Origin: JALORV01 sp963754065
GTDB lineage: Bacteria > Pseudomonadota > Gammaproteobacteria > Burkholderiales > Burkholderiaceae_F
DNA length: 64,000 bases
Assembly (NCBI GenBank): GCA_963754065.1
Contig: CAVWFH010000034.1
Coordinates: 186,001-250,000, forward strand
Direction: 5' to 3'
Shown piece after piece: positions 1-8,937 of the stretch (within the stretch, counting starts at the first letter, position 1; each line of letters opens with the position of its first letter). A program made the translations under genes and the position numbers. The notes under the pieces are model-generated. The model was not told where the DNA came from, made no database searches, and saw only the letters and a list, made by a program, of their open reading frames with translations.

Positions 1-2
1 AG

Positions 3-899
3 ACGGTGATGCAGGTGGAGCGCGTGGCCTCCGAGGCGCGCCAGACCCTGGACGCGCGCGAGCGTGGCGTCATCGAACAACTCTACGAACTGCGCGGCCT
101 GCAGGGCAAGAACCAGAGTTCGATCGAGCGCATGACGCGGCGGGCGCTGGCCGAACAACGCGAGTTCGAGGAAGTCGTACGCAAGATCGTCGCGGCACGC
201 GTCGTGCTGCAGAAGCTGTCCGACAAGCTGTTCGTGCCGCTGCGCGTCAGTACGCTGCGTACGCAGGTCCTGGCGACCCGCAACACGATGAAGAAGTCGC
301 AGCTTTCACCGGCCATCTCGGGCGCCGTGCGCGACTACTTCGGCAACCTGCGCGAGCTGCTGCGCGATGCCAATGCGAAGGCGCTCGAAATCGAGCAGAT
401 GGTGCTGGGCGTGCAGCGGCGCTTTGCCGAGGAGCTGGGCTGGAGCCTGAGCCCGCCGATGACGTTCTCGCTCGACACCTACATCGCCGACCTGGAGCGC
501 GCCGAGGCGGCCTACCGATCGCAGTTCGGTGCGTTTGCCGTGCTCACGCGCGATCGCTGGACGCTGATGGAGCGCTTCTTCGAGACCGTCGTGGCGAAGT
601 CGCGCGAGATCTTTTCCGCGGCCGAGCGCGATACCGAGGCCTGGGTCAAGTCGTTGTTGCCCCCCATCGAGTTGCAGGTCCGGGAGCAGCGCGCACAACT
701 GAAGAAGCGTGCGGAATCCATCTCCAAGATCCGCGATGCCCAGGGTTCACTCGATGAACGCATCAGCGAACTCGAGCTCGCGCTCGAGGACACGCAGGCG
801 CGCCTCGCAGCCCTCAGGCGTTTCGCCGATCGCGTCCACGAAATCGGAGCCAGGGTCCCGGACGAACTGGGGCTGGCGGAAGTTCCGCTCGCCGCGTAA
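3..899 (+). CDS. Dynamin-like GTPase family protein, C-terminal part (runs off left edge)
   Basis: The reading frame is open to the left edge, so only the last ~300 residues are present and the GTPase domain, if any, lies outside. What is seen is an almost entirely helical, charged protein: coiled-coil-like stretches at the beginning and again at the end (about residues 215-275, rich in Glu, Arg, Leu and Ala). There are no membrane segments and no enzymatic motif. A dynamin-like protein of this kind is commonly found just before mutY in Burkholderiales, and the helical stalk-like composition agrees. The family assignment rests on context and composition, not on a visible G domain, so it is moderate. 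Confidence 0.55.
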   Translation, partial: TVMQVERVASEARQTLDARERGVIEQLYELRGLQGKNQSSIERMTRRALAEQREFEEVVRKIVAARVVLQKLSDKLFVPLRVSTLRTQVLATRNTMKKSQLSPAISGAVRDYFGNLRELLRDANAKALEIEQMVLGVQRRFAEELGWSLSPPMTFSLDTYIADLERAEAAYRSQFGAFAVLTRDRWTLMERFFETVVAKSREIFSAAERDTEAWVKSLLPPIELQVREQRAQLKKRAESISKIRDAQGSLDERISELELALEDTQARLAALRRFADRVHEIGARVPDELGLAEVPLAA

Positions 900-973
900 G
901 GTCGACGCGGGACCGGGCCGGCGCAGGCGCGCACCGTGTCGGCGCTCCTAGTTCCGGCCGACATGCACCATTA

Positions 974-2044
974 ATGAAATTTTCTGATCTCGTCGTCGCA
1001 TGGCAGCGACGCCATGGACGTCACGGGCTGCCCTGGCAGGGCACGCGCGATGCGTACCGTATCTGGCTGTCGGAAATCATGTTGCAGCAGACACAGGTCG
1101 CGACCGTCATTCCCTACTACCTGCGTTTCCTCGAGCGGTTTCCGGACGTGCGCGCGCTGGCGGCGGCTCCGATCGATGAGGTGATGTCGGCGTGGGCCGG
1201 TCTTGGCTACTACTCGCGCGCGCGCAACCTGCACCGCTGCGCCCAGACCATCGTTGCAGAGCACGACGGCGTGTTTCCCTCCTCGACCACGAAACTGGAG
1301 CAGCTGCCGGGCGTCGGGCGCTCCACGGCGGCGGCGATTGCGGTGTTTGCGTTCGGCGAGCGCGCCGCGATCCTCGATGGCAACGTCAAGCGGGTCTTCG
1401 CAAGGCACTTCGGCGTCGACGGCGTTCCTGGCACGGCCGCGACCGAGCGCGTCCTGTGGGATCTGGCCTCGGCCCAGTTGCCGCGCGTCGGCATCGAGTC
1501 GTACACGCAGGGACTGATGGACCTGGGTGCAACGGTCTGCCTGCGGGCGCGGCCCCGCTGTGACCTCTGCCCGGTTCACTCGGCCTGCATTGCCTTGCGC
1601 GACGAGCGCATCGCCGAATTGCCGGTGCCAAGGCCCTCGCGTGCACGACCGGTGCGTGCCGCGACGCTCGCTCTGATCACCGACGGCACCGGCGCCGTCC
1701 TGCTCGAGCGGCGCGCCCCGACCGGCATCTGGGGGGGACTGTTGAGTGCGCCGGAGTTCGACGCGGACCTTTCCGATTCCGCGTTGCAGGCAGCCATCGC
1801 GAAGCGCTACGGACTGCACGGCTCGGTCGAGCAGCGCCTGGCCACGGTGCGGCACGAGTTCAGCCACTACCGCTTTCTGATGCACCCGCGCGTCGTGCGC
1901 GCGACGGGTGCGACCGTCATGGCGGAAGCGACCGGACTGGCGTGGCTGCGCGCCGACGAGGTCGAACACGCGGCCTTGCCGGCGCCCCTGCGCCGCCTGC
2001 TGCGCACACTGGCGGACCGCGTCGACGAGGCTCGACCTACCTGA
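974..2044 (+). CDS. mutY: Adenine DNA glycosylase MutY
   Basis: Removes adenine mispaired with 8-oxoguanine or G in base-excision repair. The N-terminal HhH-GPD domain has the catalytic Glu34 (WLSEIMLQQTQ), the helix-hairpin-helix LPGVGRSTA (111-119) and catalytic Asp135 (ILDGNVKR). The 4Fe-4S loop is Cys189-x6-Cys196-x2-Cys199-x5-Cys205, exactly the MutY/Nth spacing. A NUDIX-like C-terminal domain (about 225-345) for 8-oxoG recognition follows. At 356 residues it has normal length. The ATG at 974 directly precedes MKFSDLVVAW, the family start. Its 3' end overlaps the convergent LON-domain gene by 8 bp. Confidence 0.97.
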   Translation: MKFSDLVVAWQRRHGRHGLPWQGTRDAYRIWLSEIMLQQTQVATVIPYYLRFLERFPDVRALAAAPIDEVMSAWAGLGYYSRARNLHRCAQTIVAEHDGVFPSSTTKLEQLPGVGRSTAAAIAVFAFGERAAILDGNVKRVFARHFGVDGVPGTAATERVLWDLASAQLPRVGIESYTQGLMDLGATVCLRARPRCDLCPVHSACIALRDERIAELPVPRPSRARPVRAATLALITDGTGAVLLERRAPTGIWGGLLSAPEFDADLSDSALQAAIAKRYGLHGSVEQRLATVRHEFSHYRFLMHPRVVRATGATVMAEATGLAWLRADEVEHAALPAPLRRLLRTLADRVDEARPT

Positions 2045-2675
2045 AGACCGAGTGTTGCTTCAGGTACGTGTGCACGATCTCGAGGCGCGCGCGGCCGTCG
2101 CCCAGCTCCATCAGCTTCTGCTTGGCCTTCAGGGGTACCGGCAGCACCTCGCACAGGCGGTTCGATACCCAGGTGCTCGACTCCAGGTCAAACGGCTCCT
2201 CGAACGGTGGCTGGGCAAGCACATCGTCGTCCTCCGACTCGCGTCGGCGTTCGGCTGCCTGCGCTCGCAGATCGTCGATGATTCTGCGCAGCAGGTCAAC
2301 ACAGGGAACGTGCTCGGGCGCGATCGGTGCGTCGACGTCTTCATCGATCCATTCGATCTCGGCCACTTTCAGTCCGTTGCCTTCGGTCTTGGAAGTGATC
2401 ACGCGGAAGCGCTGACCGCCGACGGCACGAACATGCAGCAGGCCCAATTGCCGCATGTCCCACGCGGCGATGGAGGCACTGCAGCCGGTATCGGCGACGC
2501 TGACGTTGCGGCTTGCCTCGCTCGCCTTCGGATCGGTGATCATGCAGACACCGAATTGCAGGTCGTCGCGCAGGCAGTCGCGTGCCATGTCCATGTAGCG
2601 GGCTTCAAAGATGCGCAGCGGCAGGACTCCCCCGGGGAACAGCACGGTCGACAGCGGAAACAGCGGCAGGCGCAT
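2037..2675 (-). CDS. LON peptidase substrate-binding domain protein
   Basis: A 212-residue stand-alone LON N-terminal (substrate-binding) domain without ATPase or protease domains. The N-terminus MRLPLFPLSTVLFPGGVLPL and the following LRIFEARY are typical of this group. An in-frame upstream start at 2741 exists but would run into rapZ; the ATG at 2675 lies 4 bp after the rapZ stop and matches the family N-terminus, so it was chosen. It is the last gene of the minus-strand run beginning at kdsD. Its function in bacteria is not established; a role in protein quality control is only a guess from the domain. Confidence 0.88.
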   Translation of the reverse strand: MRLPLFPLSTVLFPGGVLPLRIFEARYMDMARDCLRDDLQFGVCMITDPKASEASRNVSVADTGCSASIAAWDMRQLGLLHVRAVGGQRFRVITSKTEGNGLKVAEIEWIDEDVDAPIAPEHVPCVDLLRRIIDDLRAQAAERRRESEDDDVLAQPPFEEPFDLESSTWVSNRLCEVLPVPLKAKQKLMELGDGRARLEIVHTYLKQHSVFR

Positions 2676-2679
2676 CAGT

Positions 2680-3552
2680 TCATGTGCTGGACTCGGAGTC
2701 CTCGATAACGCGGTGGCGCACCAGCACGCTGCGCTGCGCACGGAACCGCCGCGCCAGTTCCTCGACGAAATAGACGGATCGGTGGCGGCCGCCGGTGCAG
2801 CCGATGGCGACGGTCACGTAATGCCGGTTGTCCGCCACGTAGCTCGGCAGCCACTTGCCGATGAAGCCGGCGATGTCGTCGAGCATCTCGCCGGCCTGCG
2901 GGATCCGCTCCAGGTAGGCAACAACCGCGGCGTCGCGGCCGGTGAGAGGCCGCAGCCGCGGATCGTAGTGCGGGTTCGGCAGGTTGCGCACGTCGAAGAC
3001 GAAGTCGGCGGCGGCCGGCACCCCCTGCTTGAACGCAAAGGACTCGAAGGCGAGCACCAACGCCGCCGGCGGAAGGTCGGTGAACTGTCGCACCCACTGG
3101 CGGAGCGTGTTCGGGTGCAGATCGCTGGTGTCGATCACGTGACCGACCTCGACCAGCGGCGCCAGCAGTTCCCGCTCGAGCTCGATGGCTTCGGTGAGCG
3201 TGGCCTCTGCGCCCTGCGGCTGCACGCGTATCGACATCGGGTGGCGGCGCCGCGTCTCTGAAAAGCGCTGTACCAGCGCGGCGTTGGATGCCGTCAGGAA
3301 CAGCAGCCGGACATCGTGGCCAGTGCTGCGCAGCGACGCGATGATCGACGGAACATCGCCGAGCGATGCCTCGCTGCGTGAATCGACCGAGAGCGCCACG
3401 TCGCCGTGGCCGGTGCTGTCGAGGAACGCGCAGACATCGCGCAGGAACCGCGACGGCAGATTGTCGATGCAGTAGTAGCCCGCGTCCTCGAGCAGCCGGA
3501 TGGCGACCGACTTTCCCGAGCCCGACATTCCAGTGACAAGAACGATGCGCAT
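2680..3552 (-). CDS. rapZ: RNase adapter protein RapZ
   Basis: P-loop protein that in enterobacteria presents GlmZ-type small RNA to RNase E and senses glucosamine-6-phosphate; the partner RNA has not been shown in Betaproteobacteria. Walker A GMSGSGKS is at residues 8-15. The C-terminal domain carries the hallmark GCTGGRHRSVYFVEEL. Length is 290 residues from ATG 3552, which starts MRIVLVTGMSG; an upstream in-frame start at 3612 adds 20 atypical residues and was rejected. It sits between hprK and the LON protein in the usual rpoN-hpf-ptsN-hprK-rapZ cluster, linking it to the nitrogen-PTS regulatory set. Confidence 0.95.
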   Translation of the reverse strand: MRIVLVTGMSGSGKSVAIRLLEDAGYYCIDNLPSRFLRDVCAFLDSTGHGDVALSVDSRSEASLGDVPSIIASLRSTGHDVRLLFLTASNAALVQRFSETRRRHPMSIRVQPQGAEATLTEAIELERELLAPLVEVGHVIDTSDLHPNTLRQWVRQFTDLPPAALVLAFESFAFKQGVPAAADFVFDVRNLPNPHYDPRLRPLTGRDAAVVAYLERIPQAGEMLDDIAGFIGKWLPSYVADNRHYVTVAIGCTGGRHRSVYFVEELARRFRAQRSVLVRHRVIEDSESST

Positions 3553-3679
3553 CCAGCGGCGGGAGAAAAGAAATTCAATTGTTGCATGCGCGCCTGGCAT
3601 CCGCGCAAACAAAAAGCGGGGCGGCGTGTGCCGCGAGCCTCGACCGGACGGACGATGGCCCGGTTTGCACGAGGAGTTG

Positions 3680-4609
3680 CTAGTTCCCGTTCATGTGCTG
3701 CTGGTGCCGCTGCAGGAAGTCGCGCATCGTGTCGATGCCGCGCAGTTGCAGGATGGTGTTGCGCACCGCCGCTTCGGTCAGCACCGCGAGGTTGCGGCCC
3801 GACGCGACCGGGATCAGCACCTTGCGGACCGGAATGCCGAGCACGTCCTGCGACTGACCTTCCAGCGGCAGGCGTTCCATCGTCTCGGATGCGCCATAGC
3901 GACGCAGTTCGACAATGAGCCGCAGCTTCATCTTCCGGCGGACCGCGGTCTCGCCGAAGATCGACCGGATGTCGAGCAATCCGAGTCCGCGCACCTCGAG
4001 GAGGTTGGCGAGCAAGGGCGGGCACCGCCCTTCGATCGTGTCGGGCGCGACGCGGGAAAAGTCGACGACGTCGTCGGCCACCAGGCCATGTCCACGGCTG
4101 ATGAGTTCGAGTCCGAGCTCGCTCTTGCCGACGCCCGATTCACCTGCGACCAGCACGCCCATGCCGAGCACGTCCATCAGCACGCCATGCATCGTGCAAT
4201 GGGCGGCGAGCACCTTGGCGAAGTAGATGCGCAGGACCTCGATGATCTCGGCGGCCGATTGAGGTGAGGCGAGGGCGGGCAGGCCGGCATGCTCGGCGGT
4301 ATCGATCAGTTCGGGCGGTGGTGTCAGCCCTTCGCCGATCACGATGCCAAGCGGCTTGCCAGCGATCAGCTCTTTGGCGTAGTGCAGGCGCCGCGAAGGT
4401 TCCATCTGCGAGTAGTAGCGGACCTCGGCCTCGCCGAGCACATGCAGTCGATTCGGATGGATCAGGTTGAGGTGGCCGACGAGGTCGGCACTGGCCAGGC
4501 CGGCCGTCGACGGCGAATCCAGTGGCTTGTCAGCCGCGCTTTGTCCCGCGATCCACGACAGCCGCAAGGGCTCGCGATTGTCTTCGTAGAGCGACAGGAA
4601 GGTCGGCAT
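3680..4609 (-). CDS. hprK: HPr kinase/phosphorylase
   Basis: Bifunctional enzyme that phosphorylates or dephosphorylates a serine of HPr. From ATG 4609 the protein has 309 residues: an N-terminal HprK domain (about 1-125), then the kinase domain with P-loop GESGVGKS (156-163) and the HprK signature EVRGLGLLDIRSIFG. The start at 4609 gives MPTFLSLYED, consistent with the family; the next upstream start (4630) adds seven residues. It lies between ptsN and rapZ. No EI or HPr gene is in this window, so the phosphotransfer partners must be elsewhere. Confidence 0.94.
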   Translation of the reverse strand: MPTFLSLYEDNREPLRLSWIAGQSAADKPLDSPSTAGLASADLVGHLNLIHPNRLHVLGEAEVRYYSQMEPSRRLHYAKELIAGKPLGIVIGEGLTPPPELIDTAEHAGLPALASPQSAAEIIEVLRIYFAKVLAAHCTMHGVLMDVLGMGVLVAGESGVGKSELGLELISRGHGLVADDVVDFSRVAPDTIEGRCPPLLANLLEVRGLGLLDIRSIFGETAVRRKMKLRLIVELRRYGASETMERLPLEGQSQDVLGIPVRKVLIPVASGRNLAVLTEAAVRNTILQLRGIDTMRDFLQRHQQHMNGN

Positions 4610-4692
4610 CGGACGGTCCTCTGCCCGCACAACGCCGGCGGGCTGCGCCCGAGGCTACCGCATCAAGAACGCGGCCGGGAAGTGCGGCGGGA

Positions 4693-5163
4693 TCAGGCGG
4701 CCGGCCGCACCGGCTCCCACGTGGTCAGTGCCACGTGGACGGCGTTCGGGTCGGATGCGTTCAGCAGCGTCTCGCGGAAGCTCTTGTCCGACAGCATCTG
4801 CGCAAGCTCAGACAGGATGTCGAGGTGCTGCTGGGTGGCCTGCTCGGGCACCAGGAGGAACACCATCAATCCGACCGGCTGGCCGTCCGGCGCATCGAAG
4901 GGGATCGGTTCGGCGACCCGCACAAAGGCTGCAACCGCTTCCTTGAGTCCCTTGATTCGACCGTGCGGAATGGCCACGCCCTGACCGAGTCCGGTCGAGC
5001 CGAGGCGCTCGCGAGCGAACAGGCTGTCGAACACCTTGGCGCGGGCGATTGCCTGATTGTTCTCGAAGATCAGCCCGGCCTGCTCGAACACCCGCTTCTT
5101 GCTCGAGGCGGCGAAGTCGATCAGGACATTGGATGCGGGCAACAGCCGCGAGAGGTGGTTCAT
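4693..5163 (-). CDS. ptsN: Nitrogen PTS EIIA protein (PtsN)
   Basis: EIIA-Ntr regulatory phosphocarrier of 156 residues, cytosolic. The phosphorylatable histidine is in GVAIPHGRI (about residue 67), followed by the typical MVFLLVPEQATQQHLDIL segment. The protein is the output of the nitrogen phosphotransferase system and regulates potassium transport and carbon/nitrogen balance in other Proteobacteria. It follows hpf after a 350-bp gap and precedes hprK by 83 bp, so it may also have its own promoter. Confidence 0.94.
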   Translation of the reverse strand: MNHLSRLLPASNVLIDFAASSKKRVFEQAGLIFENNQAIARAKVFDSLFARERLGSTGLGQGVAIPHGRIKGLKEAVAAFVRVAEPIPFDAPDGQPVGLMVFLLVPEQATQQHLDILSELAQMLSDKSFRETLLNASDPNAVHVALTTWEPVRPAA

Positions 5164-5513
5164 GAGGGGCAGGGGATGCCGGGACAGGAGTCGAGGCTAG
5201 GCGCGTTGCGCGCGGTCCATCAGTCGGGAAACGCGACGATCAGGATTCTTTTCCGGCCTGCTGCGGACCCCGGGGCCCGTCAGAAAACGAAGGCGCGGAT
5301 GATACACCCGCCGTTTGCCGCTGCCGGCACTCCCGCCCGATTCGAGCCATGGCTCGGAAAGCGGGCGTCTCGGAGGCTTGAGACGGGGCCTTCGAGGCGG
5401 CCGCTGCACCGGCCGTTCCGGCGGATGCCGTATCGCTGTCGACACTTACCTGCTGAAAATGGGGGCCGGGCTGCGCATGCTCCGGCCCCGGCCCGGTATC
5501 GCAGGACATGGCG
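5164..5513. other. Intergenic stretch hpf-ptsN with a hairpin
   Basis: This 350-bp gap holds no convincing gene. Read on the minus strand, an inverted repeat GGGGCCGG/CCGGCCCC (5462-5489, 12-nt loop) lies 25 bp after the hpf stop and is followed by a short T-containing stretch, so it may terminate or pause transcription after hpf. A TATCAT hexamer on the minus strand (5298-5303) could be a -10 box for ptsN, but no matching -35 is visible. Confidence 0.4.
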
Positions 5514-5846
5514 CTACTGCGATTGCTGGATCTCCTGCTGCCGCTTGAGAGCGGCGACCGAATGGTCCTTGATGCGGTCCTTGTGACGCAGGACCTGGCG
5601 ATCCAGCTTGTCGATCAGCATGTCGATGGCCGCATACATATCGTCGTCAACGGACTCCACGTGAATGTTGTTGCCGCGCATGTGCAGCGTGATTTCGGCG
5701 CGTTGTCGCAGCTTTTCCACCGTCAATTGCACATTGGCATCGATCACCTGGTCGAAATGCCGCTCGACGCGGTTGAGCTTGCCCTCAACGTAGTCGCGCA
5801 GGGCGGGCGTGACTTCGACGTGGTTTCCGTGGATCAACAGATTCAT
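5514..5846 (-). CDS. hpf: Ribosome hibernation promoting factor
   Basis: Short HPF/YfiA-type protein of 110 residues that binds the 30S subunit and favours inactive 70S or 100S ribosomes in stationary phase. The N-terminus MNLLIHGNHVEVTPALRDYV and the conserved KLNRVERHF are clear. ATG 5846 has an AGGGGG ribosome-binding site a few bases upstream; an in-frame upstream start at 5888 was rejected because the extra residues are atypical. It follows rpoN by 61 bp, the usual order. Confidence 0.95.
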   Translation of the reverse strand: MNLLIHGNHVEVTPALRDYVEGKLNRVERHFDQVIDANVQLTVEKLRQRAEITLHMRGNNIHVESVDDDMYAAIDMLIDKLDRQVLRHKDRIKDHSVAALKRQQEIQQSQ

Positions 5847-5907
5847 GCAACCCCCTGGTGGAGTCAGTCGGTTCGAACACTGCCGCAACAGGCGCGTCGC
5901 GGCGCGC

Positions 5908-7380
5908 TTACAACGACTTGCGCATCGCCACGGCCGGGATCTTCATGGCTTCACGGTACTTCGCGACGGTACGACGCGCCACCACGATGCCCTGTTCGCC
6001 CAGCAGTTCGGCGAGCTTGCTGTCCGAGAGTGGATTCCGGGTGTCTTCAGCTCCTATCAGTTGCTTGATCAAGGCGCGGATCGCCGTGGATGACGCCGCG
6101 CCACCGGCTTCGGTCGCCACATGGCTGCCGAAGAAATGCTTGAGTTCGAACACGCCGAACGGTGTGGCCATGTACTTGTTGGCTGTGACACGCGAAATGG
6201 TGGATTCGTGCAGTCCCACCGTATCGGCAATTTCCCTGAGAACCAGCGGACGCATCGCAATTTCTCCGTGCGTGAAGAAATTGTGCTGCCGGTCGACGAT
6301 CGCCTGGGACACCCGAAGGATGGTGTCGAAACGCTGCTGGATATTGCGAATCAGCCACCGTGCTTCCTGTATACGCGTCGTCCACTGCCCGCGTTGGGCC
6401 GGCTCGACGGTGCGGTCGCCCCTTCCCCGCTTGAATATGTCGGCATAGGCCTGGTTGACTCGCAGACGCGGCATCACTTCCGCGTTCAGTACCGCGGTCC
6501 ATCGCCCCTTCAGCCGTCGAACAAAAACGTCGGGCACGACGTAATCCGCGCGTGTGTCTCCGAAGGCTACACCCGGCCGCGGATTGAGTGTGCGAATCAG
6601 TTGGTGCGCTGCACGGAGTTCATCGTCCGAGCAACCCAGCACCCTCTTGAGCTTCAGGAAATCCCGGGCCGCAAGCAAGGGCAAGTGCTCGCTAACAATG
6701 CGTCGCGCCAAGGGCGCACCTGGGCAAACGCGATCGCCGCGCACCAGGGCGTCCAGCTGAAGGCCAAGGCATTCCGCGGCGTCGCGGGCACCGACTCCTG
6801 GCGGATCAAAGCTCTGCAGCAGCCGCAGCGCAGCGCGCAGTTCATCGGCATCGACTTCGACGCTTTCCGGACAGACCGCGAGCAACTCGTCCAGCGTCTG
6901 CTGAAGGTAGCCATCGGGATCGAGCGCCTCGATCAGCAGGTCGACCAGCGCCCGGTCGCGCGGGCTCGCCTGGGTGCATGAGAGTTGGCTACGCAGGTGT
7001 TCCTGCAGGGACGGCCGGGTGAATGCCCAGTCGATCGAACTCGATTCATCATCGTCGGACCGCGTCTCGCCGCGACCCCATTCGTAGGTCGCTTCCGGCG
7101 CCGTGTCCGGGAACTCCGGCGCCGCACTCTGCGGCTCATTGCCGTTGATCTCCGCTGTCGTGGCTGGCAGGGAGGCGCTCTCGATCGACCCGTCCGAACG
7201 CAGGTGCAGCGTGCCTCCCAGGGGATCGTCATCGCGCTCGAGCAAGGGGTTGTCAGCCATGGCCTGCTCGATTTCCTGGTTCAGTTCGAGCGTGGAGAGC
7301 TGCAGCAGGCGAATCGACTGCTGCAGCTGCGGCGTCAGCGCCAGATGCTGTGACAGGCGGAGCTGAAGGCTGGGTTTCAT
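5908..7380 (-). CDS. rpoN: RNA polymerase sigma-54 factor
   Basis: Alternative sigma factor that recognises -24/-12 promoters (GG-N10-GC) and needs an AAA+ activator. At 490 residues it shows the Gln/Leu-rich activator-contact region I (MKPSLQLRLSQHLALTPQLQ), an acidic region II, the core-binding domain, a helix-turn-helix and the RpoN box ARRTVAKYR at 468-476 near the C-terminus. The gene follows lptB. A candidate sigma-54 promoter is found in this same window in front of the PEP-CTERM gene near 36.1 kb. Confidence 0.98.
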   Translation of the reverse strand: MKPSLQLRLSQHLALTPQLQQSIRLLQLSTLELNQEIEQAMADNPLLERDDDPLGGTLHLRSDGSIESASLPATTAEINGNEPQSAAPEFPDTAPEATYEWGRGETRSDDDESSSIDWAFTRPSLQEHLRSQLSCTQASPRDRALVDLLIEALDPDGYLQQTLDELLAVCPESVEVDADELRAALRLLQSFDPPGVGARDAAECLGLQLDALVRGDRVCPGAPLARRIVSEHLPLLAARDFLKLKRVLGCSDDELRAAHQLIRTLNPRPGVAFGDTRADYVVPDVFVRRLKGRWTAVLNAEVMPRLRVNQAYADIFKRGRGDRTVEPAQRGQWTTRIQEARWLIRNIQQRFDTILRVSQAIVDRQHNFFTHGEIAMRPLVLREIADTVGLHESTISRVTANKYMATPFGVFELKHFFGSHVATEAGGAASSTAIRALIKQLIGAEDTRNPLSDSKLAELLGEQGIVVARRTVAKYREAMKIPAVAMRKSL

Positions 7381-7519
7381 GCTCGAACGCGCGCGTTGCA
7401 GACGTAACTGCGGGTCACGCGCGGATTGCCCGCAAGCTGATCAGGTGTGCGCCCTTCGGGCGGCCGGGCAGTCGCGCGCAGGACAACGAGATAAGACGGG
7501 CGCGCGGTGGGGCACATCG

Positions 7520-8329
7520 TCACATCCGGAAGTGCTCGCCGAGATAGACGCGGCGCACGGTCTCGTTGCCGACGATCTCGTCGGGACGCCCGGCTGCGAG
7601 CACGACCCCTTCGTTGATGATGTACGCGTGGTCGCAGATTCCGAGTGTTTCGCGCACGTTGTGATCGGTGATCAGCACGCCGATGCCGCGATCCTTGAGA
7701 AAACGCACGATGCGCTGGATTTCTAGAACGGCAATCGGATCGACGCCGGCGAACGGTTCGTCGAGCAGGATGAAGCGCGGGCGCGACGCCAGTGCCCGGG
7801 CGATCTCGACGCGGCGCCGCTCGCCGCCCGACAGCGACAAGGCAGTGTTGGTGCGCAGATGAGCGATCTGCAGATCGTCCAGCAGTTCGGTCAGTCGGTC
7901 GTCGATCACGTTGCGTGACAGCGGGCGCTTGTCGTCGTCGATCTGCAACTCGAGCACGGCGCGGACGTTTTCCTCGACCGTCAGCTTGCGGAAAACCGAC
8001 GCTTCCTGCGGCAGGTAGGACAGACCGAGGCGGGCCCGCCGGTGAATGGGCAGGTGCGAGATCGACTTGCCGTCGACCAGGATGTCCCCGTCGTCCAGCG
8101 GAACCAGACCCACCACCATGTAGAAGCAGGTGGTCTTGCCGGCCCCGTTCGGCCCGAGCAGGCCAACGACTTCCCCGCTTTGAACCGTCAGCGAGACATC
8201 CTTCACGACGGCGCGATTGCCGTAGCGCTTCTGAAGGTTCTCGACGCTCAATGTGCTTTGCAATTGCGCCGGCAGGGATGCGGTGTCGGCAACGCGGGTA
8301 CGGGCTTCCACGATCGATCGGCTCGTCAT
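7520..8329 (-). CDS. lptB: LPS export ABC transporter ATPase LptB
   Basis: Cytoplasmic ATPase that with LptFG drives LPS extraction from the inner membrane. Walker A GPNGAGKTT is at 59-67, the signature is LSGGERRR, and Walker B is FILLDEPFAGVDP. The 269-residue protein carries about 25 extra N-terminal residues before the ABC core compared with E. coli LptB; an internal start might be used. The start overlaps the lptA stop by 4 bp, indicating translational coupling. Confidence 0.96.
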   Translation of the reverse strand: MTSRSIVEARTRVADTASLPAQLQSTLSVENLQKRYGNRAVVKDVSLTVQSGEVVGLLGPNGAGKTTCFYMVVGLVPLDDGDILVDGKSISHLPIHRRARLGLSYLPQEASVFRKLTVEENVRAVLELQIDDDKRPLSRNVIDDRLTELLDDLQIAHLRTNTALSLSGGERRRVEIARALASRPRFILLDEPFAGVDPIAVLEIQRIVRFLKDRGIGVLITDHNVRETLGICDHAYIINEGVVLAAGRPDEIVGNETVRRVYLGEHFRM

Positions 8330-8937
8330 TCAGCCCGCGGGTTCGCGATCTGGGTCGCCGGCTTCAGCGGCGCAGAAGTACCGGACTTCGGCGCACTCGA
8401 ACGCGGGGCAATCGTGCCGCGCACTCGGCCATCGGCACTGTTCGCATCCCCGGAGGGCTTGCCACCCGAAACAAAGTACTTGGAGTTGCGCTGGTCGTAG
8501 GTGATCGAGTCGCCGCGAAGTTCGTCACGCTGCACGTCGTTTTCGAGCAGGCGAACGCGCGCCCGCGTAATCAGTTTCACCGTGTCGGCCTTCTCGTCGT
8601 ACTCGACACGCTCCGCAAAGCCCTCGATGTACTCCTCGGCGCCCGGCGTGCTCGCATCCCTCCGCTGGCGGAACGTCGCCAGCTTGCCCGGCGCACCCTG
8701 GATCACACCGTACTGATATCCCTCAGGATCCTTGCGGATCTGCACGCGGTCCCCAGTGGCGCGCATCGTGCCCTTGACGAGTACGACATCGCCGACGAGC
8801 ACACAGACCTGCTGCAGGTCGTCGCACTCACCGCTGGCGGCCTCGTAGTTGAGCGGTTTGTCGCGGTCCGCGCGCTCGGCGCGCGCAGCGCCCGCGAGGG
8901 ACAGTGCGGCTAGCAGCAGACTGAGCCAGCGGATCAT
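8326..8937 (-). CDS. lptA: LPS transport periplasmic protein LptA
   Basis: Periplasmic bridge protein carrying LPS from LptC to LptD. It has a signal peptide (MIRWLSLLLAALSLAGAARA), then an OstA-like beta-jellyroll region to about residue 165 and a Ser/Pro-rich low-complexity tail. Length (203) is typical for Burkholderiales. It overlaps lptC by 4 bp upstream and lptB by 4 bp downstream, so the three are translated as one unit. Confidence 0.92.
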   Translation of the reverse strand: MIRWLSLLLAALSLAGAARAERADRDKPLNYEAASGECDDLQQVCVLVGDVVLVKGTMRATGDRVQIRKDPEGYQYGVIQGAPGKLATFRQRRDASTPGAEEYIEGFAERVEYDEKADTVKLITRARVRLLENDVQRDELRGDSITYDQRNSKYFVSGGKPSGDANSADGRVRGTIAPRSSAPKSGTSAPLKPATQIANPRAE